From JAHEGP01 sp963751595 (GTDB lineage Bacteria; Pseudomonadota; Gammaproteobacteria; Pseudomonadales; JAHEGP01), in NCBI GenBank assembly GCA_963751595.1, contig CAVVVC010000002.1, positions 682,001 to 746,000 on the forward strand: a stretch of 64,000 nt of DNA, given 5' to 3'. A model generated the notes under the pieces. It worked only from the letters and a program-made list of their open reading frames with translations. It was not told where the DNA came from and made no database searches. Of this stretch, positions 8,168 to 16,672 are shown piece after piece. Within the stretch, counting starts at the first letter, position 1. Every line of letters starts with the position of its first letter. Made by a program: the position numbers and the translations under genes.

Positions 8168-9391
8168 ATGACCAAGGGTAACTGGATCGTATTTTTTGGT
8201 GAGGACTGGGGGCGTCACCCGAGCACTGGCCAGCATCTGGCAAAGGAATTGGCGCAGCACTATCAAGTGTTGTGGGTCAACTCCATGGGCCTGCGCACTC
8301 CCGAATTTACCGTGGGGGATATCAAGCGCGCTTTTGCAAAGGTGGGCCAGTTTGCCGCAAGTCTTGCGCGCAAACCCAACGCCCCGGACGACGACGCCGT
8401 CCCGGAGAACATACACGTGGTCTCGCCGATGGCGATTCCGATTTTGAAGTACCGATTGGTCCGGCGCATCAACCATTTCCTGGTGATGAAGTACCTCAGC
8501 AGGAAAATGCGGGAAATGGGAGTCTCTCGTCCGCTGTTGATCACCTCGGCTGTGGAGTCGGTAGATGTGATCGATGACCTGGGTGCCACCACCAAAGCCT
8601 ACTATTGTGCCGACGAGTACTCCGAGATCGCCGGGCTGGATAGCGAACTGGTTATCGGCCTGGAGCGAGAACTGCTGAAGAAAGTCGACGTGGTGATAGC
8701 GACTTCCAGCCTGCTACAACAGAGCAAAAGCCTTCTCCACCCCAATGTGCATTACCTGCCCCACGGGGTCGATTACAAGCTTTTCTCCCGGGCTCTGGAG
8801 CCGGGGGATCTGCCCCGGGATCTTCTCACCATTGAGGAGCCAAGGGTCGGTTTCGTAGGACTGCTTGGCGAGCATATCGACTATGGCTTGATAGCGCGCC
8901 TGGCGGATGAAATGCCCGACGCATCCGTTGTGCTGATTGGGCCACTCGAAGAGCACATCTCGGTGCCGGAGCGACCCAATATTTATCATCTCGGGCCGAA
9001 GCCCTATGCCATGTTGCCTTCCTACCTGGCCCGGTTCGCAGTTTGTACCATTCCCTATGCCTATTCCGACCGTAACAAATTTGCCAATCCCACCAAGCTG
9101 CGTGAATACCTTGCCGCCGGATGTCCGGTCGTCTCCACCTTGCAGACGGAAGTTGGAAAGCTGAGCGACTTCGTTGTGTTCGCGGATGACGAAGATGCCT
9201 TCGTCAGGGCGGTAAAAAAAGTGCTCGCGCTGGACTCTGATAAAAGTCGCAGCGAACTGTCGGAATCGATGCGGGAAAACTCCTGGGAGGCGAGGGCTGC
9301 CGCCCTGCTGGAGATGATGCAAGCCAGGGGTGAGCCACCGCGCAATGCAGCCGCGGGTGAGGAAAAAATCGTCAGGCCGATGAAGGCGTGA
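8168..9391 (+). CDS. GT-B glycosyltransferase (GT1/GT4-like)
   Basis: The protein has about 407 residues and starts at MTKGNWIVFFGEDWG. Longer in-frame extensions upstream lack family features and run into the insertion element. The N-terminal Rossmann half contains GRHPSTGQHLAKELA; the C-terminal half has FVGLLGEHIDYGLI, IGPLE, YHLGPKPYAMLPSYL and the nucleotide-binding stretch NPTKLREYLAAGCPVVST, typical of GT-B enzymes. It likely acts in the cytosol on surface polysaccharide or a glycolipid. A GAGGGAAAG site lies about 10 bases upstream. The insertion element ends 162 bp before the start and may have replaced the native promoter or separated this gene from the GT2 gene at 4219. Confidence 0.8.
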   Translation: MTKGNWIVFFGEDWGRHPSTGQHLAKELAQHYQVLWVNSMGLRTPEFTVGDIKRAFAKVGQFAASLARKPNAPDDDAVPENIHVVSPMAIPILKYRLVRRINHFLVMKYLSRKMREMGVSRPLLITSAVESVDVIDDLGATTKAYYCADEYSEIAGLDSELVIGLERELLKKVDVVIATSSLLQQSKSLLHPNVHYLPHGVDYKLFSRALEPGDLPRDLLTIEEPRVGFVGLLGEHIDYGLIARLADEMPDASVVLIGPLEEHISVPERPNIYHLGPKPYAMLPSYLARFAVCTIPYAYSDRNKFANPTKLREYLAAGCPVVSTLQTEVGKLSDFVVFADDEDAFVRAVKKVLALDSDKSRSELSESMRENSWEARAAALLEMMQARGEPPRNAAAGEEKIVRPMKA

Positions 9392-9441
9392 TGACGCCGC
9401 TTCCGGGCGAGCCGGACGTGGCTGCATTTGGGTCGGAGCTA

Positions 9442-9650
9442 AGCGCCATATCTCACCGATGCGGCAATCGCTTTTTCGGCGTGTCTGTTATTGTAGCGTA
9501 GGGCGCCTATTGGGTTTCTCGCCGGATCCTGCACGCTGTACGAAATCTTCCTTCTGCGGCCATAGCTACGGCTATGCCCTTAGGCGGAAAATCCCGCGCC
9601 GCGCACAATCTCTCGCCGAGAATTCCAAATGTCGGTGAGATATGGTGGCT
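9442..9650. repeat. dispersed repeat family 2, full-length-like copy (MITE-like)
   Basis: A 209-bp non-coding segment bounded by imperfect inverted ends: 9442-9459 and the reverse complement of 9632-9650 share the CCATATCTCACCGA core. Its left 63 bp recur in inverted orientation at 16419-16480. The segment from about 9606 to 9636 resembles 60602-60635. No target duplication was found. Confidence 0.6.
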
Positions 9651-9660
9651 GACGTGCTGT

Positions 9661-10779
9661 TTATCCCTGTGCGGGTGCCGGAATCGGGTCAAGTGCTGTA
9701 ATTTCCCCACCATCGAGACTGACTTTACCGGCCATCATGCGGACCCAGGTCTTGCTGTCGATGACGGCCAACAGCTTGACCGGCAGGTAGGCGTGGTTTT
9801 TTGAAAGCCAGATGAACACCCTGGCATTGTTTTCTTCAATTTCAGAGGCCTGTTTGACGATCGATGAGTCTCTTCCCCGGCCGGGCAGCACCTTACCCTG
9901 GGACGCGCGGGCATCCTCCTCTTCGATCAGTACGATGGCGCTGGTATCCACCCGGAGAAGCTCGTTCAGAGCTTGCTCCGTGGCGAGGGCATCAGCATTG
10001 GACCGCCTGAGGGCGATGAGGCTGTCCACTAATTGTTCAATCTCGCCCAGCTGTCGGGTAGAGTCTGCGGCGCTCGAATTCTGCTTGTGTTCTCCTTTGA
10101 GCAGCTCGTAAATCACGGTATCGACTTTGCCCAGGGGCGTCTCCAGCGCCGCTTCCTTCACATAGCGGAACGTGAAGTCGTCATCCACGTGTTTCTTGCT
10201 GGTGGCAATGTAGGTTTTGGTGCCAATGTCCGGGCCATTGGCCAGCAGGTCAGAACGCAGTTGCAGCAATATGATTCCCTGGTCCAGCGTGCCAGGATCG
10301 ATACTGTATTCGTACCACTTGTCCTTGTAGCGCGACTTCACGTCTGCCGAGCCATCTCCACGCCATTGGAACTGCTGGTGAAAGGTCGTCTGTTTCAGCG
10401 GAATGACGCCATACAAATGGGCTTTTCTGGAATATTTCAGGGTTTGAAAGCCGCTATCGGGAAGCACGGAAAAATCGCTACTATCGATAATCGAGCCATA
10501 CAGACCGTAGACGAAACCACTGATTTTGGTCAGAAAGTTCCACTGCTCCGGGGATTCCTGCCGCTGCAATGTTTGCGAGACACTAAGATTCACGTTAAGA
10601 CCTGCGACGCTGGTCTCGGTGGAGAAATCGATACTGAACGGCGTGAATTGTCCGTCCCGGTAAAAGCAGGCAGGCTGGCCGTTCTCACAGGCAAGTGCCG
10701 GTGCTACCCAGCATGACAGGATTGCCGCTGCCGAAAAGGTGGCCGATCTGCCGGCGCCGCCCCTTGTCCCCACTCTCAT
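9661..10779 (-). CDS. periplasmic DUF3108 protein
   Basis: The 372-residue protein has an N-terminal signal peptide (cleavage likely after ALA near residue 30). The body matches DUF3108, a family of periplasmic proteins of unknown function with a lipid-transport-like beta fold: the FSTETSVAGLNVNLSVSQTL opening, a central KWYEYSIDPGTLDQGIILLQLRSDLL segment and the ETPLGKVDTVIYELL strand. About 60 residues rich in charged and helical segments are inserted at 230-295, making it longer than most members. It is monocistronic, with repeat elements on both sides. No function beyond the family name can be assigned. Confidence 0.72.
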   Translation of the reverse strand: MRVGTRGGAGRSATFSAAAILSCWVAPALACENGQPACFYRDGQFTPFSIDFSTETSVAGLNVNLSVSQTLQRQESPEQWNFLTKISGFVYGLYGSIIDSSDFSVLPDSGFQTLKYSRKAHLYGVIPLKQTTFHQQFQWRGDGSADVKSRYKDKWYEYSIDPGTLDQGIILLQLRSDLLANGPDIGTKTYIATSKKHVDDDFTFRYVKEAALETPLGKVDTVIYELLKGEHKQNSSAADSTRQLGEIEQLVDSLIALRRSNADALATEQALNELLRVDTSAIVLIEEEDARASQGKVLPGRGRDSSIVKQASEIEENNARVFIWLSKNHAYLPVKLLAVIDSKTWVRMMAGKVSLDGGEITALDPIPAPAQG

Positions 10780-11191
10780 AGATAATCGTTCCCCAAAGCC
10801 GGAAGCAACTGAAACATAGTCATTAGCCTAGTGCAAGTTGAAGATTCTGCCGCCCGCTGGGGCTCTGCAAAGACGCTCGATTCCAGCAGGCGACGTGGCA
10901 GGCCGTCGCATGAGCGGTGACCAGCTCGACCCGGATGCTCAAGCCACTTTAGACCGAATGGCACTTACTTAAGGAGAAATGCATAGGATTTTCAAAGCGC
11001 CGCTCCGGGTATCTACCCCGTCAGCACACGCCGTAAACCCGTCCCCGGGGGCTTTGCGCCGACATCCCTGTCGGCGAAGGTCCTGCCGAGGTAGACACCC
11101 GAATCGGCTTAAGTCAGTGCCATTCACTTTAGACCGGACTCTATAAGGGTTATGCTGGCGTCGTGACTTGGTACGTACCCGGGATCTGCAG
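10780..11191. other. intergenic region holding a MITE copy
   Basis: This 412-bp gap between divergent genes contains repeat family 1 copy A (10957-11124) with flanking direct repeats. The remaining about 240 bp show no coding signature and must contain the promoters of the DUF3108 and desaturase genes. Confidence 0.45.
10957..11124 (+). repeat. MITE-like repeat family 1, copy A (168 bp)
   Basis: The element starts AATGGCACTTACTTA and ends TAAGTCAGTGCCATT, near-perfect inverted ends. It is flanked by a perfect 12-bp direct repeat, CACTTTAGACCG, at 10945-10956 and 11125-11136, the appearance of a target-site duplication. Inside are a GCCGAC/GTCGGC hairpin and a CCCCGGGGG palindrome. A second copy of the same 168-bp length lies at 40034-40201, with only a few differences, and a truncated one at 60499-60602. 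It has no coding capacity, so it would need a transposase in trans. Confidence 0.8.
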
Positions 11192-12097
11192 ATGAAGATT
11201 GGCGACTATATTACCCAGGACGAGCTGGCTGACTTTACTCGCAAGCAGGATTGGCGTGGGTGGCAATTGGTGGTCGGCAACTGGCTTGCAATCGCTGCGA
11301 TTTTTGCGCTGGTGGGCCACTACCCCAACCCACTCACTGTCGCGTTGGCAATCATTCTGCTGGGGGGCAGGCAGCTGGCCTTGTCGGTGCTGATGCACGA
11401 TTGCGGGCATCGCAGTTTGTTCAGGCGTCGTGCGCTGAATCAGACTGTCGGCCAGTGGTTGTGTGCATTGCCCGTGTTGAACGATTTACCCAGCTACGCC
11501 CGCGGACACCTGCGGCACCACCGCATGGCAGGCACTCCCGACGATCCGGACCTGCCCAACTACCGTGATTATCCGGTGTCCAGGTCAAGCTTTCACCGCA
11601 AGGTTGTGCGCGACCTGAGCGGGCAAACCGGCATCAAGGTGCTGGCCTATGTATTTCGGGGTACGGCGGGTGCCATGAGCACCGAAGCACAGTCATCAGC
11701 GACGCTTCGCTATCAGCAAATAGCCATCCAGGTCGCGCTCTTCGGCATACTCTACGCTTTCGGTATCGGCTGGACCTACCTGCTCTGGGTAATTGCTTAT
11801 CTAACGGTTTACATGTTGTATATACGGATCAGGCAAATAGCGGAACATGCGGCTGTGCCGGACCGCTACGACCCGGACCCAAGAAACAACACGCGCACGG
11901 TTCTGGCGCCCTGGTGGCAACGCTGCTTGCTTGCGCCCAACGGGGTCAACTATCACCTCGAACACCATCTTATTGCCAGCGTTCCCTGTTACCGGCTTGG
12001 AGAGTTGCACCGGCTCCTGCGCCAGCGGGGCGCCTTTGACCGGCTTGACTTCCCCGGTAGCTATGGCACCGTACTACGCCATGTCGTGGGCGCCTAG
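11192..12097 (+). CDS. membrane fatty acid desaturase
   Basis: The protein has about 301 residues and carries the three His boxes of the membrane di-iron desaturase family: HDCGH at 69-73, HLRHH at 106-110 and HLEHH near 258. Hydrophobic spans around 30-65 and 180-215 would anchor it in the inner membrane with the His boxes on the cytosolic side. Such enzymes insert a double bond into acyl lipids using oxygen. ATG at 11192 is preferred; an in-frame TTG at 11168 is possible and neither has a strong ribosome site. A MITE copy lies about 70 bp upstream and could affect expression. The small asparaginase-domain gene follows 50 bp downstream and may be co-transcribed. Confidence 0.85.
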   Translation: MKIGDYITQDELADFTRKQDWRGWQLVVGNWLAIAAIFALVGHYPNPLTVALAIILLGGRQLALSVLMHDCGHRSLFRRRALNQTVGQWLCALPVLNDLPSYARGHLRHHRMAGTPDDPDLPNYRDYPVSRSSFHRKVVRDLSGQTGIKVLAYVFRGTAGAMSTEAQSSATLRYQQIAIQVALFGILYAFGIGWTYLLWVIAYLTVYMLYIRIRQIAEHAAVPDRYDPDPRNNTRTVLAPWWQRCLLAPNGVNYHLEHHLIASVPCYRLGELHRLLRQRGAFDRLDFPGSYGTVLRHVVGA

Positions 12098-12147
12098 ACT
12101 CCCTGGGCTTGCTGCCGACTGCTATCGATTCTGGAGGTGGGCACAAG

Positions 12148-12651
12148 GTGTTTCCTGATATCCGTTTTCATGTTTTCAGCACCGGCGGCACCATCGACAA
12201 GGTCTACTTCGACGCCGCCAGTGAGTTTGAGGTAGGTGAGCCCGTGGTCGGGGAGGTTCTCCAGGCACATCAGGTGGGATTCCAGTTCACCCTCGAGTGC
12301 CTTATGCGCAAGGACAGCCTCGATATGGACGATGCCGACCGGGCGTTGATCCGAAAGCGGGTGCTAGCCTGCGAGGCGCAGCATATCCTCATTACCCACG
12401 GCACCGACGGCATGGTTGCCACTGCCAAAGCGCTGGCGGATATTCCTGACAAGCACATCGTGCTGACTGGCGCACTGCAACCCGCTGCCTTCAAAGGGTC
12501 TGATGCCGAGTTTAATATCGGTTGTGCCCTCGGTGCCCTGCAATGCTGTCCCAGCGGTGTATACATTGCCATGAACGGACGTATCTTCCCCCACGACAAG
12601 GTTACCAAGAATCGCCCCGGGCATCGCTTTGAGGTCGTGAACGGTCGGTAG
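12148..12651 (+). CDS. short asparaginase-domain protein (N-terminal half only)
   Basis: The protein has about 167 residues and corresponds to the N-terminal catalytic domain of L-asparaginase. It has FSTGGTIDK with the nucleophilic Thr, then ITHGTDGMVATAKAL with the second Thr-Asp pair, and TGALQPAAFKGSDAEFN. The C-terminal domain of about 150 residues found in AnsA/AnsB is absent. There is no obvious remnant downstream, and a clean stop follows the RFEVVNGR tail, so this looks like a stable short family and not decay. The GTG start has a perfect GGAGGTG site 8 bases upstream. Whether it hydrolyses asparagine is unknown. Confidence 0.72.
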   Translation: MFPDIRFHVFSTGGTIDKVYFDAASEFEVGEPVVGEVLQAHQVGFQFTLECLMRKDSLDMDDADRALIRKRVLACEAQHILITHGTDGMVATAKALADIPDKHIVLTGALQPAAFKGSDAEFNIGCALGALQCCPSGVYIAMNGRIFPHDKVTKNRPGHRFEVVNGR

Positions 12652-12718
12652 GGCAATGCTTTACTGTCACTAAAGTACGCCCACCGGGGGCAAGAGGCTG
12701 TGTCTGGCGTGTGAGAGC

Positions 12719-12743
12719 CTAATAACGCATTAACGGTTATTAG
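12719..12743. other. AT-rich inverted repeat
   Basis: Perfect 8-bp arms (CTAATAAC and GTTATTAG) flank a 9-bp spacer in the gap between the asparaginase-domain gene and the hydrolase gene, followed by a short T run. It could be an operator or a weak terminator. Confidence 0.35.
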
Positions 12744-12893
12744 CCCGCTCGTTTTAAGGCGAATCTGTTCTTTTCAGCCCGTAAACCGGTATGGCCGCTG
12801 CGGCGAAAACCTGTATCCTGAATGACACCTTCAGTACCAGGGTAAGCCGTCCAGGTCGCGTGGAATGGTTGCCGATAGAGCGAGGTACACAAC

Positions 12894-14339
12894 GTGCGTG
12901 ATCAAGGTGAGGAAAAGCCGCCCCTGCTGAACCAGACAGCGGCACCGGACCCGGACGCAGACTTACAACTGGCCAATAAAAAAAAGGCGGGTGTCGCGGC
13001 GCAATCTGCCCTGAATGCCGTAGTCGGTGATCAACTGGCACGCGATGCGAATCCCCTGGGTATTAAAATGCAGTTTCGACAGGGGCGTGATCGCTTCTCC
13101 CTGGCGGCAGAGGCACTTGCGGCGAAGCGAGAGCAACTCAAGCCCGGCCTGCTGATCTTTGTCCATGGCCTCGGGAATTCAGAGCAGGTCTGGGAATTTC
13201 CAGCGCCCGACGACGACGGGCAAAAGCCGGGTGCAGAAATCGATACCTACGGTAGTCGGTTGGCCGCTGACTGTGAATGTACGCCGCTGTATCTGCGTTA
13301 TAACACCGGCAGGCCGATCGAGGAAAACGGCGCACTGTTTGCCCAACTGATGCAGCAGCTGGTGGCTAACTATCCGCTGCCGGTGACGCAAATCGTGTTG
13401 ATCGGTCACAGCATGGGCGGGTTGGTAATGCGCCATGCCCAGCAACTGGCCATGGATCGTCAGTTGTCCTGGCTGAGTTGTTTGAGCCAGTGTATTTACA
13501 TCGGCTCCCCCCATGAGGGAGCTAATCTGGAAAAATTTGCCAGTGCGGCGAATTCGATACTTGGCAGGATACCCCGTGATCATATGAGTATCTGGAGCGA
13601 ATGGATCGATTTGCGCAGCACCGGCATCAAGGACCTGAACCGGGGCGTCAAGGATCATGCCGAGGCGCTGGAGTTTTATGGTCTATACCCGCCGGCACAA
13701 CACCGCTTTATCAGTGGCTCGGTGGGCGCTGACAACAACACCATAACCAATGAATTACTGGGCGATGGCCTGGTGCGCCAGAGCAGCGCACAGCCACAAG
13801 GGGTGCCGGAAAATTGCACGATGGTGCATTTGTATCGCAATGGTCATATCAGCCTGACCATCTCCCAAGCCGTTTATGACCAAATTGAACCCTGGGTCAA
13901 GGCCACCAATTTTTCCCCGCTTTCGGGCATGTCTGCACTGCAGCATCAACCCCCGGATGGCAGGGTGGAGGATGAACCCGGGGAGGATCCCCTGACCAGG
14001 GCCTCCGGGGCTGTAGACCTCACCGGCAAGTTGTTTGGCCAGGTAGTGGACACCGTGGGGCGGGTGCAACGGTCTGTTGCCAACGAAGTATACGATGTGC
14101 TCGGTGCGCACCCAAGCCTGGGGAAGCCGGTCAAAGCGGTCAAAACCGTTCATGAAGCGGTGGCCGACGCGGTAAACAAATCCACCGCAGCCAAAGGCCA
14201 ATTGGGCTTTGGCGCGGCAAAGTGGATACTGGACGCGGTTGCCGATGGCAAGCGCCGTGGCAAGGAGAGCCGCCGCACCGATGCGGGGGATGCAACCAAC
14301 GGGACCGACACTGCTGACAGTGATACCCCCAGGAAGTAG
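12894..14339 (+). CDS. alpha/beta hydrolase, PGAP1/lipase-like
   Basis: The 481-residue protein has an alpha/beta hydrolase domain at about 85-345. The oxyanion motif is FVHGLGN (89-95), the nucleophile elbow is GHSMGG with S173, and a YRNGH motif near 318 probably supplies the catalytic His. The fold resembles PGAP1/triacylglycerol-lipase-like esterases. The last 130 residues are low in hydrophobics, rich in Ala, Lys and Asp, and contain repeated VxxAVxTVHEAVADAV helices. There is no signal peptide, so it is predicted cytosolic or peripheral. The start is GTG after a GAGG site. The substrate is not predictable. Confidence 0.75.
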   Translation: MRDQGEEKPPLLNQTAAPDPDADLQLANKKKAGVAAQSALNAVVGDQLARDANPLGIKMQFRQGRDRFSLAAEALAAKREQLKPGLLIFVHGLGNSEQVWEFPAPDDDGQKPGAEIDTYGSRLAADCECTPLYLRYNTGRPIEENGALFAQLMQQLVANYPLPVTQIVLIGHSMGGLVMRHAQQLAMDRQLSWLSCLSQCIYIGSPHEGANLEKFASAANSILGRIPRDHMSIWSEWIDLRSTGIKDLNRGVKDHAEALEFYGLYPPAQHRFISGSVGADNNTITNELLGDGLVRQSSAQPQGVPENCTMVHLYRNGHISLTISQAVYDQIEPWVKATNFSPLSGMSALQHQPPDGRVEDEPGEDPLTRASGAVDLTGKLFGQVVDTVGRVQRSVANEVYDVLGAHPSLGKPVKAVKTVHEAVADAVNKSTAAKGQLGFGAAKWILDAVADGKRRGKESRRTDAGDATNGTDTADSDTPRK

Positions 14340-14606
14340 CTCGCAGGAGTCGCGCCAGTTGTTTTCCGTGCCCGCGTTAAGCCCTGCGCCGCCAACCACG
14401 CCGCGGGATCAATACGCTATAATTGAACTCAGATTTTCGCCCAGGCGTATGGCGCGGGGATGTTCATCGTGATGTTAAAGCGGCCGCCGGGTGCCGGCGT
14501 CTCCTCGGATCCGTAAGCCCCGGTTTACCGTTGCTACCCGCGGATTGCTGGTCGATCGTGCGATGCCCACCACCGCTTTTGAAAACAAAATTTATCGGTA
14601 ACCTGT

Positions 14607-16418
14607 ATGTATATCCTGAGCGTTATCCGCTCGGCCTTCGGTATTCTGGGCAAGATCGACCTCAAGCGCTTTGCCTGGTTGCAGTTGTTCTACCTGGTAT
14701 CGGCCATGATTCAGGTGTTCGGTGTTGCCAGTATCGGGCCTTTCATCAGTATTCTGTCGAACCCTGACGTCATTCATAGCAACGCGGTATTGTCGTGGCT
14801 GTACGACAGGAGTGGTCTCGAATCGGACCGCCAATTCATGATCGCCTCCGCCTGCCTGTCGATGGTCTTGATCGCCGTCTCCAACCTGTTCGCCGGTTTG
14901 ACTTACTGGCTCACCTATCGCTTCTCGGTGCATATCGGTAGCAAGCTGCAGAACGATCTGTTTTACAACCTGCTTCAGCGTCCCTACCTATTCCACAAAA
15001 TGACCGACCATACCGCGGCCATTGCCATCGTGAATCAGGAGTTACCGCGTTTCGTATTTCATGTGCTGGCGCCGATGCTGAATATGTTCAGCCAACTGCT
15101 TGTCGCGCTGGTGATCCTGGTGGGACTGCTGGTGCTGAATCCGGTGATCGCCATCAGTGCCGGCCTGCTGGTGGCAGGCAGCTACCTGTTGACCTACATC
15201 ATGCTCCGTCACGCCCTGGAAAAGCGTGGCCAGATAACCAGCGAGCGCAACCGGGGAACCCAGGCTACGCTCTCCGAGGCCTTTATCGGGGTCAAGGAAA
15301 TCAAGCTCAAGGGTATAGAGCAGGGCTATGTCGATCGCTTCGAGGGCTACAACCGGGCTGGGCTGGATGCCCAGGCATTTATCGCGCTGGCAGCCGACAT
15401 CCCGAAACTGGTGATCGAATCCATCAGCTTCAGTGCCATTTTGCTGCTCGCGGTGTTTTTTCTCTCCTCGGGGCAGGAGCCCGCGGCCATCGTCGGTATG
15501 CTGAGTCTCTATGCGCTCGCGGGCTACAAGCTGCTGCCCACCATGCAGCAGATTTACGGCTCCCTTTCCAACATCAGTGCCCATGGGGAAGTCGCCAAAA
15601 TCATCGCCCACGAGCTTGCACAGTCGGTGGACCCTTCGCCGTCGGATATCCAGCCCCTCGCTTCAGAGATATCCTCCATTGGGCTCAGGGACGTGCGTTT
15701 TGCCTACCCCAACAGCGACGATCATGCACTCAACGGGATTACCGTCAGCTTTTCCAGGGGAACCTTGAATACGATCGCTGGTCCGTCGGGATCCGGAAAG
15801 TCGACCCTGGCCGACGTGGTGCTTGGTTTGCTGCAGCCGGATTCGGGTGTACTGTTGGTGAACGGCAAAACCCTGGAGACGGCTGATTTGTATGCCTACC
15901 GGGCAACCATTGGCTATGTGCCCCAGCATATCTTTTTGACTAACGATACGGTGATGGCAAACGTTGCCTTTGGCGTTCCGCCCCAGGAGATTGATCGGGC
16001 GCGGGTGGAAGAGGCCCTGGCGATGGCCAATGCCAGTGCATTTGTAAAGCGCCTCCCCAACGGTATCGATTCGGTACTGGGCCAGGACGGCAAGTTACTC
16101 AGCGGCGGCCAGCGCCAGCGCATTGGCATCGCCCGGGCGCTCTACCACCAGGCGAAAGTCCTGGTACTGGACGAACCCACCAGCGCCCTGGATATCGAGT
16201 CGGAACATGAATTGATGCTGCTGCTGAAATCGCTGAAGCGGGATGTGTTGATTATCATCATTTCCCATCGTCCGGCGGCGATAAAGATGTCGGACAATAT
16301 CAGCCTCGTGGATCATGGCCAGCTGATCGCGAACGGCACCTACGCTGAGCTGCAGCACGGCGACCCCATGTTCGCCAAGTTGATGAAGCTGGCGATAGCC
16401 CACGATGATGTGGTCTAG
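14607..16418 (+). CDS. ABC exporter, fused permease and ATPase (PglK/MsbA-like)
   Basis: The 603-residue half-transporter has six membrane helices in residues 1-320 followed by an ATPase domain at about 345-600. Motifs are complete: Walker A GPSGSGKST, a Q-loop in YVPQHIFL, the LSGGQRQRIGIAR signature, Walker B VLVLDEPTSALD and an H-loop in ISHRPA. The permease resembles PglK-type lipid-linked oligosaccharide flippases more than drug exporters. It would work as a homodimer in the inner membrane. It borders the NRPS cluster and could export its product, or could flip a glycan made by the nearby glycosyltransferases; the sequence does not decide. Confidence 0.82.
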   Translation: MYILSVIRSAFGILGKIDLKRFAWLQLFYLVSAMIQVFGVASIGPFISILSNPDVIHSNAVLSWLYDRSGLESDRQFMIASACLSMVLIAVSNLFAGLTYWLTYRFSVHIGSKLQNDLFYNLLQRPYLFHKMTDHTAAIAIVNQELPRFVFHVLAPMLNMFSQLLVALVILVGLLVLNPVIAISAGLLVAGSYLLTYIMLRHALEKRGQITSERNRGTQATLSEAFIGVKEIKLKGIEQGYVDRFEGYNRAGLDAQAFIALAADIPKLVIESISFSAILLLAVFFLSSGQEPAAIVGMLSLYALAGYKLLPTMQQIYGSLSNISAHGEVAKIIAHELAQSVDPSPSDIQPLASEISSIGLRDVRFAYPNSDDHALNGITVSFSRGTLNTIAGPSGSGKSTLADVVLGLLQPDSGVLLVNGKTLETADLYAYRATIGYVPQHIFLTNDTVMANVAFGVPPQEIDRARVEEALAMANASAFVKRLPNGIDSVLGQDGKLLSGGQRQRIGIARALYHQAKVLVLDEPTSALDIESEHELMLLLKSLKRDVLIIIISHRPAAIKMSDNISLVDHGQLIANGTYAELQHGDPMFAKLMKLAIAHDDVV

Positions 16419-16480
16419 GCGCCCTACGCTATAACAACAGCACGCCGAAAAAGCGATTGCCGAAGCGGTGAGATATGGCG
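16419..16480. repeat. repeat family 2, partial inverted copy
   Basis: About 62 bp directly after the ABC transporter stop codon match the reverse complement of 9444-9506, with only scattered differences. The rest of the family 2 element is not present here. Confidence 0.65.
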
Positions 16481-16672
16481 GCTGCGATCCCGCCGGTGCG
16501 CCAGTCGGCCGATTTTCCATCGTGGTCCCTGCTCAAGCGCCCCTGGCAGCGGCTCGGGGTTTGCAGCCACAACGGCACAGTGCCGAATGCCAGTGCCCCG
16601 CGGTCGTGACTCAATGTCCTGTAACTGAGGCTGGACTAATGGCCCTGGGACCCTTCGCAGCCTTGCCCTGCG

